A stretch of 64,000 bases of DNA from Larix kaempferi. Its lineage: Eukaryota; Streptophyta; Pinopsida; Pinales; Pinaceae. A program made the position numbers and the translations under genes. Where the stretch lies: assembly GCA_027924585.1 (NCBI GenBank), contig BSBM01000001.1, positions 52,072,501 to 52,136,500 on the forward strand, given 5' to 3'. Positions within the stretch are counted from its first letter, which is position 1; every line of letters begins with the position of its first letter. The notes under the pieces were generated by a model that ran no database searches, had not been told where the DNA came from, and saw only the letters and a program-made list of their open reading frames with translations. Below are positions 34,551 through 48,400 of the stretch, piece by piece.

Positions 34551-35606
34551 AGTGGAAGTCTCCTTATTTTGCTGCGTGTTTCCTGTACATTGCTTATGTG
34601 GGAGTCTCTTTGCTGGATACGTGAAGCTTTGGGGTAGGAAGAGGAAGCCAAACCCATTCTTGCTCACTGTATTGGGAAACCACATGTTCTGAATCTTTGT
34701 ATGATGCATTGCATTGATAAAAAAACGATTTTAGAGCTCTGTAGGAGGCATGTTGTTGATAAAAATGTTTTCTGAAGCTCTATATTTATTCTTTGGATTG
34801 AAAAACGTTTTCTGAAGCTATGTATTTCTTCATTAAGAATGCTGCCATCGATTTGGATGGATCTTTGTCTTTAATTTCTGCTATCGATTTGGGGATATAT
34901 TTGGATTTTGAATGCTTCCATCGTGGAACGTCTCTGTATGCTGCATCGAGTTAGATGAACCTATGTATTTTGTGAATGGTTATATATTCTTGTTTTGGTT
35001 TCCTATGTGGAGGTTGGAGAGAATTGAGGATTTGTAACAATTTATGTGGTTATATATTCTGGTTTTGGTTTCCTGCATGGAGGCTGGAGAGCGTTGAGGC
35101 TCTATAATATTCTATTTCATTGTATTTGTTTGTATTTTTATTGCTGAGAAAATGTGGATGCCGAAAGAGCGCAGCTGCTCTGCATCTTGTTCTGTTTATG
35201 TGTAATGTTTACATGGCAGGGTGTAATGTTTATGTTGCTTGTACAATGCTAGAGACAATGTGGACGTATGTTCTCTGAGCATTATATTATTCGACTGCTG
35301 CTAAAATGTTTGCAAAGATAAATGTTATTGTTGACTGGCTTCTTATTGGAAGAGTCACGCTTTATTTGATTGTTGGTTGGCTTCTCATTGGGAGAGCCAT
35401 GGTATCATGTTATCATTTATATGTGTTTACATTGGTTAAAATATGTCTAAAAGTTGAAGGTTTAACCACCCAGTGTTAAGGCACAAACCTCATTTGGGAG
35501 TTGTTTAATTGCTTGTTTATATGCAGTTAGTAAATATGCAAATGTAAAAGGTGGGGTAAAGCATAGCCCTCAGCTCATTATTTAATTACAATTAAATACT
35601 TTTATA

Positions 35607-35670
35607 GGTATAGCGTAGTGGTAGGGCGTATCCCTCCCTACATTTTGTTTGTGCGCTAATTCGAATATGT
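35607..35670 (+). other. Possible tRNA-like or SINE-head remnant
   Basis: TAGCGTAGTGGT (35611) fits a pol III A box and AATTCGAAT (35658) half-fits a B box (GGTTCGANTCC), at tRNA-like spacing. No clean acceptor or anticodon arm forms. Weak. Confidence 0.25.
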
Positions 35671-37952
35671 ATTTATGCACAAAAGGGACATAGTCCTCAC
35701 CTAGTAAGTGAATCCATTTTTGGTATTAAAATACATTATAATAAGTTTGGGATGCATGTAAGAGCTGACATTAACACACCACCTTTGATTGGCTTATTTA
35801 TCAATACTGGTATGTATGGTTGATTCTAAAGAAGCGAGATAATGCCTGCATCATTAAGGTCTAATGTGTATTATTTTATGAGAACATGATAGCTGTTATC
35901 AATGTGTATATATAGATTGTAAAAAAAGAGATATAAGTAAGAGATATCATGAGTATATGAATATATAAATATCATATGATATTGATATATATATATATAT
36001 ATATATATCATATGACACAAGATTCAAAACAACACCAGAGAACAACACCACAACTATGCAAGAGGTTAGAACATGAGAAGTGTCTAGGTAGGAGCACTAC
36101 CTTTTGATTTGTAGGAGCATTGCAGTAACCTCTAGGGCTGTGTGTGGTTAGTTCTAGGGCGTTGAGACTCAAAAAATCCCTATCCTTTTTTTGGATCACC
36201 ATGCCCAGCTCGGGGGTGGCCTTCATACGGACTGAGTAGAAGCCGTTGAAGAGCCTACGGTTGGGTGGAGCATTGAATTTCCCAAACTAGTTTCCCCTAA
36301 ATAAATATTTATAAATGTAATCAGTTAAATATATCGTAGGTATAATGGAAAGACATCTAGAGTTTTTAGAGTATATTTTATAGTACTAATAAATGTTGTA
36401 AGTATGATGAATACAGGAAAAAGAAGACGGGAAGAACAACCCTTTTTCATTTCTACCGAATTGGTAAGAAAAGTATGCTTGTAAAGTCATCATACTCGTT
36501 GATATATATATTGACTCAATTAATTGTATCTTTAATGATATTCTATTTATGTAAGTGAAAAGTATAATATATTATGTTTACTTCTCCATGTATTTATGTA
36601 AAGTTGATTGGTAGATGGCCAAAGGAAAGAGACTACAATTAGTTGAAAAAGAGATGTCCATATGATACTAACCCTATGAAAGAATAGTATCGAACATATG
36701 CTTAAGGTTTCACCATTTTCATGTCTTTGATGTTGAGAACATGTATTAGGAATTATGTTTAAATGTGTGAGCATATGATTGTGGATGCAATAGAAGAATG
36801 GATAAGCTTATTGTGCACTTGAATAAATGTGTAAAATCTTATGGGGACAAAGAATAAGACATTATATTAGATAAGTTTACATCAATAGTGATCTATGTAA
36901 GAGTATGTGTGAAAAAGAATATGCTTGTATACATTTTATGAATGATGTAAAGGAGAACAGTCAACATAGCCTAGCCAAATCTTCTTAAAGTTATGATTAC
37001 ACCTTTCGACATAATCTATGGGTGACATAGTATTTAATGGGTGCAAGAGAAAAACTTTGACATGTCCTCATATTGATATATAGGTGTGTATATTTGTCTT
37101 CACTAACTTATGGTGATATTAGTAGTACACTTACATCTAATGGTTAGTTGATTTCTTGTTAAGAAAAACCATGACACCATGATGTTGAGTATATTTTGGG
37201 TTGCATGCTTTTGTGTTTGAAAAGGCTTTCCATTTCTACAGTAAAGATGTGTTGACAAGTTTTCTAGAGGTTGAATAAGTATATAACTTATTGAATAAGG
37301 ACCTTTGCATAAAATGGAATATAGTACATGAATGTATGTTCTTATATCGATGCACTTAATATTATAATTACCAAGTATGATTGAGTATCGAACTGATTTA
37401 TTACTCTACAAGTATTTACACCATTTGATATCATTGTTGTTGATATAATGTTTGAATAGGTGTAAGAGAAAAAGAAAAGTATTACATATCATTGTATGGA
37501 AATATAAGAGTATGTCTTTTTCTACATCGAGGGTGAGATTAATGGTACATGTTCATGTTTCTGATGTTTAGATGACTCTTGTTAAGAGAACACTGTTAAA
37601 GATAACGTCAAAGTGAAGGAATTAACTTATTGTGTAGAAGGCATGTTCTTCTATGTTTTATCAAGTTCGAATCTTGGTGTGGTGTTTCTTACCCAAGTTT
37701 GTACCAGAAGTTGAAAGTGATTTTCTACTTAAAACCTACTTTATAATATTATAAAGAGAAATTTGGTATTGCATGCCTCTATGCTTGGAAGGTATTTTTA
37801 ATATTGCAGTAAATATATGTACCTAATTGTCTATATGTTATTCACTTGTGTTAGGTGAATAAAGGATTGTACAAATGTCGAAGTATGTTAAATAAAAACA
37901 AAAATTTCACCCCATTTCCTCTTGAACGTGACAAGGATTTTGGGTTGTTACA

Positions 37953-39036
37953 TGTGTATTGATTACAGGAAGCTAAATAAAGTGACAGTCAAGGATAAGT
38001 ACCCATTGCCAAGAATTGATGACTTGTTTGATCAAATGAAGGAAGCTAAAGTGTTTTCAAAGATTGAACTGAGGTTTGGATACCATCAAGTGAGGATTAA
38101 GGAAGAATATATTGACAGGACATATTTCAGGACAAGATATGGCCATTAGGAATTCACAGTGGTTCCATTTGGTCTTACCAATGCAGCTGCTACATTCATG
38201 TGTCTCATGAATAATGTCTTCAACAGGTATTTGGAGAAGTTTGTGATTGTGTTCTTGGATTACATTCTTGTTTACTCAAAGAATGAAGAAGAGAATAATG
38301 AACATCTAAGAATGGTGTTGCAAGTCCTTAGAGAACACCAATTACATGCAAAGCTGTGCAAGTGTGATTTCTATTAGCAGAAGGTATAGTATTTGGGTCA
38401 TGTCATCTCAAAAGAAGGAATTGCAGTGGATCCAGAAAAGATTGAAGCCATAATGGATTGGACTACTCCAAAGAATGTTGCTGATGTTAGATCTTTTATG
38501 GGTATTGCAGGATATTAAAGAAGGTTCATTGAAGGGTTCTTGAAAATAGCTCATCTAATTACATCATTGTAGAGGAAGAATATCAAGTTTGTATGGTATG
38601 AAAAACGTGAGAAAATATTTCAACAGCTAAAGCAATTTCTTACCAGCTCTCATGTTTTGAATATTGTAGATGCAAAGAAATATTTTGTAGTGTGAACAGA
38701 TGCTTGCATTGAAGGGCTCGGTGGAGTGCTCATGCAAGAAGGATTTATAATTTGCTATGAGTCAACGAAGTTAAAGGAACATGAGAATAAATATGCCACA
38801 CATGATTTACAACTAGCATGCATAGTTCATGCTCTCAAGAGATGGAGACATTATCTGTTGGGGAGAAGATTTGAGCTCGGGACAGACCACGTGAGCTTGA
38901 AATATTTGTTTGACCTAGAAAAACTAGATGGATGGAATTTCTCTGTGAATTTGATTTTGAAATTAAGCATGTGAAAGGAAAAGAGAATAAGTTTTCAGAT
39001 GCTCTCAGCAGAAAATTTCATGTTGCAGCAGTGAGC
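37953..39036 (+). pseudogene. Reverse transcriptase-RNase H (element A)
   Basis: Resumes RT of A after [21 protein letters not shown] at 37953, [14 protein letters not shown] near 38080, [15 protein letters not shown] near 38165, [19 protein letters not shown] near 38250. The last block reads LDY where the catalytic pair is LDD, so the polymerase active site is lost. RT end: [20 protein letters not shown] near 38390. RNase H: TDACIEGLGGVLMQEGF near 38700 and [12 protein letters not shown] near 38880. Stops near 38147, 38375, 38516, 38570 and 38694, and a frameshift near 38960. It is cut at 39036 by G. Confidence 0.92.
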
Positions 39037-39041
39037 ATGTG

Positions 39042-40667
39042 TGTAGGACCCCTCCTTTAGGGTCCCCTTGAACTGAACCTGAAACTTTAACAACTTAACC
39101 TGTCAACCCGATCCGGCTGGTCCATTGTCGCCTTCGTCTTCCGTAGGATCCATCCAGCAAAGCTCGTTTAACCATTGGCGAAGCAACCGTTAGATTCGCC
39201 ACCCAACCATAGGCTCATGCTTTCAGTCGCATGGCCTCCCCCGAGCTTTGGGTCGTAGAGCTCACACACACAAAAAAATCAAGAAACCCAGTTTGGGATT
39301 CCCCCCCACCAAGATTTCCAGCCAAACCCTTAATAGCAGCAAGTCATGAGGTAACTCAATATTACGATACTCATCCAGGGTCTGGGTCCTTTACCCATCC
39401 CCAAAGTCTCCCTTTTAAAGGAAAATCCCCTGCGACACATGTCGCTTCATGCATAAATAATTATTTAATTAATTCTTTAATGAAAAACAACTCACCCATC
39501 TAAGTGTCAGTTTCTCTAGGAGATGCACCAACATCCCTAAGTTTGCTCATGTTTGTCCCCTACATATTTCACTTAACTCCTAGATTTGTGGTGTAGGTGG
39601 AGTTGACTAGGTGTCCATGCCTAGGATTCCATTTTGCTCCTAAATAAATAATTATAATATTTTTAAGTAATCAGGAATATCCTTTCATGTGTAATGCCTA
39701 AATAACACTTCATATTATTTAAATGCCAAAGTAATAATTTATGTGCAAATGCCTAAAGTACTCAAATGCATTTCTAAGTAAAGTTCTAGGTGCAAAATTA
39801 TACATTTCAACGCAGTTAAGTTTAGCAATCAACTTTTACTAGGGACCCGGTGTTGCGCCGTTGGGCCTCCTTGTTCCTTAATTTAATTTCTCTGACATGG
39901 CACCACTCCGTCGAGTCCAGTCATCCATAGTTTCCATTCCTCGGCAAGGCACCACATCGTTGGGTCCTTGCATTCACTCTTTCCGTTCTCGGCAGAGTAC
40001 TGCACCGTCGGGCCCTTCTACCGTCACCCTTCCGTTTTGACTTGCGGGAACTTCATGTAGGGATTTCAGGAGCCGTTACCTTCCATCCTCCGTCTACACG
40101 CTATTAGGGACTAATGGCGTTGAGGAGTGAGTCCATTCTCACTGCGCGCCCCCAACTCGTACGTGACCAGCTCCGTCGTGGCCCACCTCGTACGCCCTCA
40201 TGCTTTTCTCTTGAGCAAGCGGATCAGTGCTTATCTGCTCAAGCGTGGTATTCCGTCGGAAGTCGACATCGTCGTCGCTCTCCCTGTGTGTGATTTACTC
40301 GTACTCTACGACCCTTCATATTCCTTTATGTGTCCATTGGTGAACCGTTTCACCTGTTGCTACACACATTTCTCACAAACGTAAATTAGTAGCACTGTCC
40401 TCAATAATCACAATTTGGTTTATAAATTTGTTGCTTCATTAAGCATCTATAATTTACTTAATCATTACTCTTTCATCTAATCACATAATCAATTGCACAG
40501 CTAGTCGTTAAGCATCATTCATATGTACAGTTTTCATATCAAAGTTAATCGTTAAACAACATGAAATTGTCCATTCACAATAACTACCCAAATGCACATA
40601 TATCAATCAATCGTAATCATAAATATACTCAAAATAAAATCAAAGGATTATTATATTAATGTTTCAA
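39042..40667 (-). repeat. 3' LTR of G, main part
   Basis: Close relative of the LTRs of H in inverse orientation: the start TGTAGGACCCCTCC is the reverse complement of an H-like end, and blocks such as GTACGTGACCAG and CACCTGTTGCTACACACATT match the reverse complement of 41000-41250. The remaining 57 bp of this LTR lie at 50458-50514 beyond H. An opposite-strand open frame of 85 residues (40127-40384) recurs in both LTRs of H. Confidence 0.85.
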
Positions 40668-42434
40668 TGTAGTGCCCCTAGACTACTATAGACATTGAGG
40701 GCACCTGCTGAGTCACCTGACTGTTTGAAACATTAATAAAATAACCCTATGATTTTATTTTGAGTATATTTATGATTACGATTGATTGATATATGTGCAT
40801 TTGGGTAGTTATTGTGAATGGACAATTTCATGTTGTTTAACGATTAACTTTGATATGAAAACTGTACATATGAATGATGCTTAACGACTAGCTGTGTAAT
40901 TGATTATGTGATCAGACGAAAGAGTAATGATTAAGTAAATTATAGATGCTTAATGAAGCAACAGATTTATAAACCAAATTGTGATTATTGAGGACAGTGC
41001 TACTAATTTACGTTTGTGAGAAATGTGTGTAGCGACAGGTGAAACGGTTCACCAACGGACACACAAAGGAATATGAAGGGTCGTAGAGTACGAGTAAATC
41101 ACACACAGGGAGAGCGACGACGATGTCGACTTCCGACGGAATACCACGCTTGAGCAGATAAGCACTGATCCGCTTGCTCAAGAGGAAAGCGTGAGGGCGT
41201 ACGAGGTGGGCCACGACGGAGCTGGTCACGTACGAGTTGGGGGGCGCGCAGTGAGAACGGACTCACTCCTCAACGCCATTAGTCCCTAATAGCGTGTAGA
41301 CGGAGGATGGAAGGTAACGGCTCCTGAAATCCCTACATGAAGTTCCCGCAAGTCAAAACGGAAGGATGACGGCAGAAGGGCCCGACGGTGCGGTACCCTG
41401 CCAAGAACGGAAAGAGTGAATGCAAGGACCCAACGATGTGGTGCCTTGATGAGGAATGGAAACTATGGATGACTGGACTCGACGGAGTGGTGCCATGTCA
41501 GAGAAATTAAATTAAGGAACAAGGAGGCCCAACGGCGCGACACCGGGTCCCTAGTAAAAGTTGATTGCTAAACTTAACTGCATTGAAACGTATAATTTTG
41601 CACCTAGAACTTTACTTAGAAATGCATTTGAGTACTTTAGGCATTTGCACAAAAATTAATACTTTGGCATTTAAATAATATTAAGTGTTATTTAGGCATT
41701 GCACATGAAAGGATATTCTTGATTACTTAAAAATATTATAAATATTTATTTAGGAGCAAAATGGAATCCTAGGCATGGACACCTAGTCAACTCCACCTAC
41801 ACCACAAATCTAGGAGTTAAGTGAAATATCTAGGGGACAAACATGAGCAAACTTAGGGATGTTGGTGCATCTCCTAGAGAAACTGACACTTGGATGGGTG
41901 AGTTGTTTTTCATTAAAGAATTAATTAAATAATTATTTATGCATGAAGCGACATGTGTCGGAGGGGATTTTCCTTTAAAAGGGAGACCTTGGGGATGGGT
42001 AAAGGACCCAGACCCTGGATGACTATCGTAATATTGAGTTACCTCATGACTTGCTACTATTAAGGGTTTGGCTGGAAATCTTGGTGGGGGGGAATCCCAA
42101 ACTGGGTTTCATGAATATTTTTTTTTGTGTGTGAGCTCTACGACCCAAAGCTCGGGGGAGGCCATGCGACTGAAAGCATGAGCCTATGGTTGGGTGGCAA
42201 AGCTAACGGTTGCTTCGCCAATGGTTAAACGAGCTTTGTTGGAGGGATCCTACAGAAGACGAAGGCGACAATGGACCAGTCGGATCGGGTTGACAGGTTA
42301 AAGTTTTGCTTATTTTTGTTAAGTTATTCACGCTTTTTATTTTATTTTTCCAATAACTGTGATGGCTAATTTGTTTGTATGAAGTGGTTGAGTTTCAGGT
42401 TAAGCATGAAGGCCCCTACAGGAGGGGCACTACA
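40668..42434 (+). repeat. 5' LTR of H
   Basis: TGTAGTGCCCCTAG...GGAGGGGCACTACA, 1767 bp, with terminal inverted TGTAGTGCCCCT/AGGGGCACTACA. Followed by the PBS. Together with the inverted LTR of G to its left it forms a large inverted repeat. Confidence 0.95.
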
Positions 42435-42436
42435 TT

Positions 42437-42449
42437 TGGTATCAGAGCC
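42437..42449 (+). other. Primer-binding site of H
   Basis: TGGTATCAGAGCC, 2 nt after the LTR; exact initiator-Met type. Confidence 0.95.
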
Positions 42450-45400
42450 GGTCGAGCCTTGAGGGCACCGGACTCATATTTTTATCAGGGGTCTTCGGTG
42501 AATTGTCAAGCAAGGAAATTTTCTGGATCGAACTGTACATCAACAGGCTCATCACCGTGCTGCTGATCGTCGAAATCAGGTTCAATCGTTTAGTCCATTT
42601 CTCATTGTTAAAAACTCTTGTGGCGGAATAAGTGAATTTGAGTACATAATTTTATTTACTGAATTTGTGTTGACCGGAATAGATAGACCCAGCGCTATTA
42701 TTACCATATTTTCTGAAAGTTGGAGTTGAAAATTCTGAATTTACTTGGCTGAAATTTTAGATCTCCGCGTGATACATTTCCTGGCATTTATCCGTTAATA
42801 TGAATTTGCTTGACTGAAATTTTAGATCTCTATGCTCTGTTATTGCTTAGACCATGGGCAAAACCGGATCCAGGGTAACACCGTTGATCCCTGTAGATAT
42901 CATTTCTGTAAACTGATTTTGGATATCTCTAATTGATCTCTGTCTGATATAGTTTATAATGTGTGTAAACCAGATCTGAAGTAATCCTTTTTAAAAACTC
43001 CGTTGATATCTTATATACACCGGTGCAAGCTGAATCTGAGCTTTCTTTATTTCGATCTCGGTAGCTGTAATTGTATAGGTTTAATCAGAAGCGCTTTCAT
43101 TTCATTTTATGTATATACTCCCTTCTGAGGGAAAAGGGTGCAGCTCTGGGAGAGCGCAGCCCTGCTAAAAGTTCAAGTATCGATCTCGTAATCGGGTTCC
43201 TCTTTTATTCCTGAGTAGAGGAGGGCACTCCTATGGGAGGTCGCAGCTCCCAATTTCCCATTTGTGTCATTTAAATTGTTTCTGTATGGAGTGGCGACGG
43301 GAGATATGTCATCGATCAGGTGGAGGATTGATCTTGGTAAGGAAGAACGTGAGAAAATAAGATCCGTGAGGAAGGAGATGAACACCGTCGCAGTCACTTG
43401 ATAGAGATGCGATCCAGGGTAAGATCTATCCCTTTATTGCTATCGCTACTTCAATAGAGGTATTTCCAACTCCCCTGGCTTATTTAATTTCTGGAGAATA
43501 CGTTTTACACACCGTAGGCTATCAGAGTTCATCTCTGTGTTTCTTTTTATAAATGCAATCCAGGAGTTCGATCTCCGCCATCGATCTATGCTTAGGTTTT
43601 TGACTTTGAGTATTACAACTACTCACACGTTCAGTACGGTTTCTGCAAAGACCTCTGTTTTTTTTTTGGTTGCCTGTTGATACCCGTCATCCCCGTTCCT
43701 TGTACCGCAAGAATATGGTTTTTCTGCCCTTTAAAGATAGAATCCACGCTCGTGGCTTGATAAGGGTATGATCGTTACCTTGCAGGAGTTGTATTTAAAA
43801 TCTTCCCATCCCAGGATAGAATTATTTTCCTTTGCAGCTTTCTTAAACACTTTTTGCACTTGATTATTTTTAACAGCTAAGGTTTCCTGATCGCCGAATG
43901 TGTTCCCCTGCATTTTAGCATAAGTGTTGTCTGCACTAATTGTTGGTTAATGTAATTTAATTGTGAATTGGAACGACGGCTGCCATAACCTGTTACACTA
44001 TGATAGTAAGGGGTATTTCTTTTATCTATAGCATTGCCATTATGATAAGTAAAATCAGTAGTTAGTGATCCCTGATTTTCCCCCCTGTTAGTTAGACTGC
44101 GTAAAGGATGACTTCCGTGAGAATGTCTAATCACTCATCACGGTTTGAACAAAGAAAATGGATGGTGCGCCTTCATCGGGGAAAGCGGTATTAATTTTTA
44201 TTTAACCATGATCTCCTTCAACAAGAAATCTTAGCCAGGATCAGATTTTATATGCTTTTGGATCGGGCAATTTAGTTCTATCCCTTAGCGCATTATTCTT
44301 TATTCCGATATAGAATGGGCATTCTTCTTTGAATTCGATCCTAATGTTACTTATAAAAATCTGAATCTATTCGACCTCTGTACATTGTTATTTGGACTCT
44401 CTTCATCGTTGTATTCGACCTCTGCACATTGTTATTTGAACTCTATTCATCACTGTATACGACCTCTATTTTAATAATACTGTGCGTCTAACTTCATAAG
44501 TTAAATGTTGGTTAAACCATTCCTTTGCATCCCCTAATGTTTTGCGACCTTTGGTAAAGTGTAAAATATCAGTATTGATTGTTGTACACTCTGTTTTATC
44601 CTTATAATATCTTTGTAATATCTTTGCACTCACCCTACTGCTACCTCTTCACAGTTTGAACTCCCTACCTCCTACCTACTCTTTGGGCCCAGCACGCATC
44701 TACTTTATAAGATCATTATTTTACCTTCAACGTCTGGCCTCACTTCAATTGCCCTTATTGGGATCGATCCTGAATCATTCCATTAATATTCTTTTTAACA
44801 TGTGGTCGAAGACTATTTCCCAGTCTTAATTTACTTACCCTCCACCCTCAAATTTGTTGAAATCAATCTATCGCTTGTTGAAATCAATCTATCGCTGGAA
44901 GAATGCGATATGTGTATCTTTCTTTTTCCTTTTTCAATTCCAAATTAAATTTGTTAGTTGTATTCCCTCTGAAATTTATTAATTAAATGTTGATCTGTAG
45001 ATTGTGTGGTTGAATCCATAACATCCACCTTAGTTTTTGAAACAAGTCCTTCTTTCACGGCTTAAGCTACGCAGTCAGTTGTTCTTCCACTTGACTGCTA
45101 CAGGAGTAGGACATTAACTACACCGTCAGTTTGACAGGCTTGATCAAGCCATTTACTGAAACCATATTCCCACTATTGAACACTCACGTTACTTGAGTCC
45201 ATTTATTGTTTGAGAAGTCCCGTAAATTTGAGTAAGTTGTGAATGTTATTGGTGTTCTTATAATGGTTTCAGGATTAAAAAAAAAATAAAAAAAATAAAA
45301 AAAATAGATAACGACTGGGTTGATTCTCCAGAGGGAGATCACCCAACTTAACCCTGTCTTTACTGCTGTGGGTGCGCTGAAATGAACTCTTTGTTTCCCG

Positions 45401-48400
45401 GAATTATCTCATACATCTCGAATTGATTAACCTCCAGCGATGGCATTTGGAAAATCAACTGGAAATCTGGGCTCGGCGTTGGCACCTTTGGCTCGGGACA
45501 CTTGGAGCTGTCGAGAAGAGTAACAGTAGTGTAATGGTGTAACGACTACAAGAAATCCCTATTAATGATACACTCTAACCTTTATATCTCCGAAAGGCTG
45601 TTAAACTGGCAGTATCGAAACTATCATACCCCTACGTGGCATCAATGACTGCATGTGATTAATAACTTGCCTGCTCGTAAAGTTTAGACTGCCTCTTCCT
45701 TTATTGAAATGACTCTTGTTTAATTATGTTCTTTTATTAAATGGTTTGGCTATTATAAAAGAAAAGAGAAAAAGAAAATTATTATTAATCGCAGATGCTA
45801 TTATGAAGCAGGGCTCATGTTTGATTTGGAAAGAAAAGTACACTACCCTATTCCTTAAGCTCTACTTTAATTCCAATTAAAATTGTAATTTATTTTATCA
45901 TCTCGTGAATGTTTTAGCATTTACTTTTAGAAAGAAAAGTTGTCCTAAAAGATGTTTTTGTAAGATGAATATTATCTTGTAAAGTGGGTTGACATGATCT
46001 CGAATTTGAATCTTTTAATTGGAAGAATATAAAGAGGTTGTGACTAGGTTAGTGAGCAGGAATAGTGGTAACATAGTGTAGATAATTGAGTTATTTCTTT
46101 GAATTAAATAATATTGACTATCTTCAAAAGGAAGACCGCATCATGAAATGAAAAGTTAAAATGTAGTCTAGGGTTGTGAACATCTTTACATTGACTACTA
46201 CCTTTTAAAGCGTAAGATTACTTTAAAGAACACTTCACACCTTTTTAAGATTTGATTTGCCTAATTGAAGTTTTTACATTTAGAGGAAAGATCTATTTCT
46301 AGTATTATGGTTAACTTGTTTGGTTTAAAAAAAAAAAAAAAAAAAAAATTATGAACTGAGGAACCCTACATTTGGTGCTGAATAGACATCATAACGTTAT
46401 ATTTTTTTTCACAGAAAAATATAACTTACTATTAATATACGAAATAGTAAATAGCACCAGAAACGTTACTCATGTTGTATATCATAACGTTATATATATA
46501 GCTTTATACTCATGTTGTATAATATAATAATTTGGTTCACATAAAACAATAGATTTCTAGAAAAGGAGTTGTTTCATGCCATTTTGATATGTTATTAAGT
46601 TCATACACCAACTTACGTTGTTATAACAAATTGGTCAATATTATGTAACATGCCTTGATGATGGAGTGACAAGTAAATGATATGTTAGGAATTGATTTCC
46701 AATATTTTGAGTAAACTTAATCATAATTTTAGATATAGTTATATATATAAGACGATCAAGATTAAACTACACTTAGGATTCATAATCCATATACAAAGGA
46801 AGCATTGACCATTGTGCAAAAGTTCTAGAGGTTAACTAGACTAAAGGCTTATATTAATTACCTATGTCAAGATCTGCTTACGCATAACATTAAATTCATG
46901 AACTATATATATTTATTTATGTCGGGATCATCTTAAGCATATGCATTGATTATATGAATTTCATACATTACAAAAGCTTGCGTTCATTTGTGATTAAGAA
47001 TAGAATTATCTCACTCATTTTGCACACTCCAGTCTAAATATATCTATGGATATCAAGTCATTTACTTATCTTTATAACTTTAGCATGAAAGATAAAGGTA
47101 AATTACTTATGAATATTAAAAGGAATTAGATATCATATTTATAGTTGTACATATTGGAACATATATTGATATGAAAATGAATTCAAGGCAGAGATGGACA
47201 ATTGAAGTAAGTGATGCATAAAATGACATGGTAATGACAAATTATAACTTGGAAGACCTACTGAGGGAGGGAAACAAGCGTAAGCGACTAGGAAGAAAGC
47301 ATAGTGATTCTCATACTATAAATTAAATAGTGATGATTAGAACTAAATGGAGATCTATTAGAGACATTGCAAGCAACCTTTTTGTGTATGTTTCTTTGAA
47401 ATTGGAGGACCTTGTGAAAAGTAAAGGAAAACATAAATATGGCTTAGGATATTTTTAAACATTTCCTATATAACCATGAGGGGAAGACAAGTGGACAGAT
47501 ATATTTAGTAAATTTACTAAACAACAGAAAATTGATAAATTTTAATCGACAAAACACCGAGATGCTCTCATTTGACGGAACATTGACAAATTGTCGAGGG
47601 GGTAAAACGAACTTAGAAATTGGAAACCAAGATATCAATGTTACTAACATGAGGAGCGGAGTCCAACGAAACTAATTTTTTTTCTAGTATGAAAATGTTG
47701 TTAAGAATAATGAAAACATACAACTTAACGTGACCATGACATGGTAAATGGAACATTCTTAATTGGGAATGTCTGCCGAAAAGACCAAATGAAGACGATT
47801 TTAGTAAAGCGAAGTATGAAGATGATTAAAACAATGAACTGAACGTAATAAGATTAACCTTAGATATGTAGAAACATATAAGAAAGGACGAATATACCTT
47901 AATACTCAATGAGACTACATCGACACATAAGATGAGACTTGGAAAGTCTGTCGAAGAAGTCATAGGACAACAAGAATGATGGAATGAGCTAGGAACAATG
48001 TGATAAGCTCATTACTTGGACATGATGTTACCAATGAAAGGACTAAGAGATAAACTTTAATACTTTCGACTAAGTCACTAAATTTTGACCACTCAAATCC
48101 TATCTTATTGAGAACCAACATTACCAAACCAATTTAGAGGTGTTTGGATGCAGTCTTTTGGGAATTGGCTTTTGGAATATTTGGTAATCGCTCTTGATTT
48201 GTTAACCTAAGATTGTAACTTACCATCAGTATTTTACTAAATATGGTATGACGTTACCTTCTCATCTTGAAGGAAGGTATGACCAATGGATTTGGATTTG
48301 TATTCATATTTGTTATGCAAAAGATAATTTGATAACTATTGGGTGGCTAATGATGCAATAGCTTGTAGCGAAATTGGATATCGTAGCTATTCACAGGACA

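Larger units (their letters stand above)
14907..37952. mobile_element. Solo-LTR-like insertion 'F' in RT of A (contains D and E)
   Basis: Left end TGTAATGTCCCC at 14907, right end GGGTTGTTACA at 37952, flanked by a perfect 5-bp duplication TGTGT (14902-14906, 37953-37957). Without D the unit is about 4.73 kb (14907-15008 plus 33325-37952). It has TG...CA ends and no coding region, PBS or polypurine tract that I can defend. That fits a long solo LTR; a non-autonomous LTR element with unrecognised LTRs is the alternative. It contains a 70-bp tandem array and AT microsatellites. Confidence 0.65.
33325..37952. other. Right part of F, non-coding
   Basis: 4.6 kb of AT-rich DNA ending GGGTTGTTACA. 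Contents: purine tract ACAAGGGGGAGAG near 33355; AT dinucleotide runs (33524-33573, 35983-36009); the 70-bp tandem array (34200-34550); a possible tRNA-like remnant (35607-35670). Short open frames occur but none resembles a protein. Confidence 0.6.

Noticed and set aside
34156-34692. 178-residue open frame, open in other frames too
   Set aside because: It is produced by the 70-bp tandem array; all three frames stay open because the unit lacks stops.
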